Made by a program: the position numbers and the translations under genes. Below, piece after piece: positions 45,088 to 45,696 of a stretch of DNA of 45,696 bases (positions within the stretch are counted from its first letter, which is position 1; every line of letters begins with the position of its first letter). The notes under the pieces are model-generated. The model was not told where the DNA came from and did not search any database. It was given only the letters and a program-made list of their open reading frames with translations. Source of the stretch: Bacteroidaceae bacterium (GTDB lineage: Bacteria; Bacteroidota; Bacteroidia; Bacteroidales; Bacteroidaceae); the NCBI GenBank assembly GCA_017522785.1, contig JAFWYF010000003.1, forward strand, positions 1-45,696, in the 5' to 3' direction.

Positions 45088-45178
45088 GTTGTGTAAGTGA
45101 GTAGGTGAAAATTTATTTTCACATGCAATGAGCGAAGTTAAATTTCGCTGAAGGCAAATGCATAAAGCTTGCTTTAAT
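45000..45178. repeat. Direct repeat R2, two identical 23-bp copies
   Basis: The identical copies at 45000-45022 and 45156-45178 contain ATGCATAAAGCTTGCTTTA with a short inverted repeat TAAAGC/GCTTTA. They partly overlap R1 copy one. Between the R2 copies lie GTGAAAAT/ATTTTCAC (45105-45122) and AGCGAA/TTCGCT (45131-45149) hairpins. Confidence 0.7.
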
Positions 45179-45409
45179 ATTTTCAGAGCGCTTGAATGGG
45201 TGCCCTTTCTTGAACTTGGAGCAAAAAATAATTTATGTGCGTAAATTATTCTTAGTGGATTGCTGTTTTTTAATTTACAAACGTGGCTTGTTGCAATGGT
45301 TTATTGTTCGGTGTTGTACTTTTTAAGTCGTTCTTTGAGCACAAAAAGTCCATAAAACAAATTAAAATGAAAAAAGTTTTATTTTTATGTAAAAAACTTC
45401 GAAAAAAGT

Positions 45410-45439
45410 TTTGCAGTTCAGAAAAAAGCAGTACCTTTG
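45410..45439 (+). promoter_or_regulatory. Strong + strand promoter
   Basis: TTTG (45410-45413), 18 nt, then TACCTTTG (45432-45439), followed by CACTCGCTTTCGG. No ORF with a recognisable product follows within the window, which suits a stable RNA operon. Confidence 0.8.
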
Positions 45440-45696
45440 CACTCGCTTTCGGGGTTGAACGAAACGCCAGCCGTTCTGTTAACCTTGTTAAGCATGACGA
45501 TCCTTGACATCATTCCATACAGACAAAGCAGTACAACGTGTTGTTGTTATAATTCAACACACAAATTATAGAGTAAGGAAATTTATAACCGTTATTTCAC
45601 TTGTCTTTTTTTTATTAGACGAGAAAAAATAAAAGTTATTCCGGCCAGTATACAATCAGACAACGAGTCATTTTTTGGGCTTACAAATATTTTTAC
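45440..45696 (+). other. Long untranslated leader, probably of an rRNA operon (runs off the window)
   Basis: At least 250 nt without a coding sequence follow a consensus promoter. It contains CCTTGACATCATT (from 45502), which resembles the TTCTTTGACAT segment found upstream of Bacteroidetes 16S genes. It also has a GTGTTG/CAACAC hairpin (45538-45560) and a CTTGTCT/AGACGAG hairpin (45600-45623), possibly processing stems. No part of 16S itself is visible. The rRNA reading is an inference from layout and memory of such leaders. Confidence 0.45.

Larger units (their letters stand above)
44940..45409. other. Gene-free stretch upstream of dnaG
   Basis: This holds the dnaG leader, repeats R1 and R2 with the hairpins between them, and a 9-bp inverted repeat AATAATTTA/TAAATTATT (45227-45250). 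I see no protein gene. An open frame from 45283 overlaps the + strand promoter and lacks any recognisable motif. Confidence 0.5.

Noticed and set aside
45227-45250. AT-only inverted repeat as terminator or transposon end
   Set aside because: No gene on the minus strand needs a stop here, and there is no matching second end or target duplication.
45283-45507. 74-codon open frame ahead of the right-end promoter region
   Set aside because: It runs through the consensus promoter at 45410-45439, has low-complexity Lys/Phe-rich content and no recognisable domain.

Overview
The window is a chromosomal stretch of a member of the Bacteroidota, most likely order Bacteroidales. This rests on the sigma-ABfr type promoters (-33 TTTG and -7 TAnnTTTG, here also TAnnTTCG), the near absence of Shine-Dalgarno sequences, the Bacteroidetes-style division and cell wall cluster, and lineage-typical genes (DUF4835, DUF1599 and DoxX-like families, secreted PepC-type peptidase). 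The genus cannot be named from the sequence alone. I see no insertion sequence, phage gene, CRISPR array, toxin module or defence island. It is an ordinary core-genome region, and I did not find a new biological system in it.

Layout. Bases 1-1194 (+): the end of nrdD and all of nrdG, the anaerobic ribonucleotide reductase and its activase. Bases 1657-9871 (+): a tight run of dnaN, a DnaQ-type exonuclease, coaBC joined in frame to DUF4835, recN, an rlmB-like rRNA methyltransferase and a secreted pseudo-protease/TPR protein. The run ends at a terminator that lies inside the 3' end of the convergent tilS. Bases 11280-12146: tRNA-Cys with its promoter and terminator, then a nitroreductase. Bases 12138-14849 (-): gyrB, rpsT and tRNA-Glu. 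Base 14920 onward (+): recO.

Bases 15655-31575 (-) hold the dcw operon, in transcription order mraZ, rsmH, ftsL-like, ftsI/pbp, murE, mraY, murD, ftsW, murG, murC, ftsQ, ftsA, ftsZ, yqeY. It carries the cytoplasmic UDP-MurNAc-peptide ligases except murF, both lipid-intermediate enzymes, the SEDS/PBP pair and the Z-ring proteins. A tandem repeat containing TGGGG just upstream of mraZ looks like a MraZ operator. Next on the same strand come nhaA, a secreted bleomycin-hydrolase-like peptidase and mfd.

Bases 38489-42912 (+): a dolichyl-phosphate-mannose-synthase-like glycosyltransferase, a duplicated DUF1599 protein, a DoxX-like membrane protein, tpiA, a SPOR protein and folE. dnaG (-) follows. 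The last ~700 bases contain direct repeats carrying a -7-like box and a strong + strand promoter with a long gene-free leader, which I infer to be the leader of an rRNA operon starting just beyond the window.

The most unusual observation is the coaBC::DUF4835 fusion. Removing one base (C4839) would restore two separate genes overlapping as ATGA, so this is either a very recent fusion or a one-base sequence error. The other findings are mainly regulatory structures.
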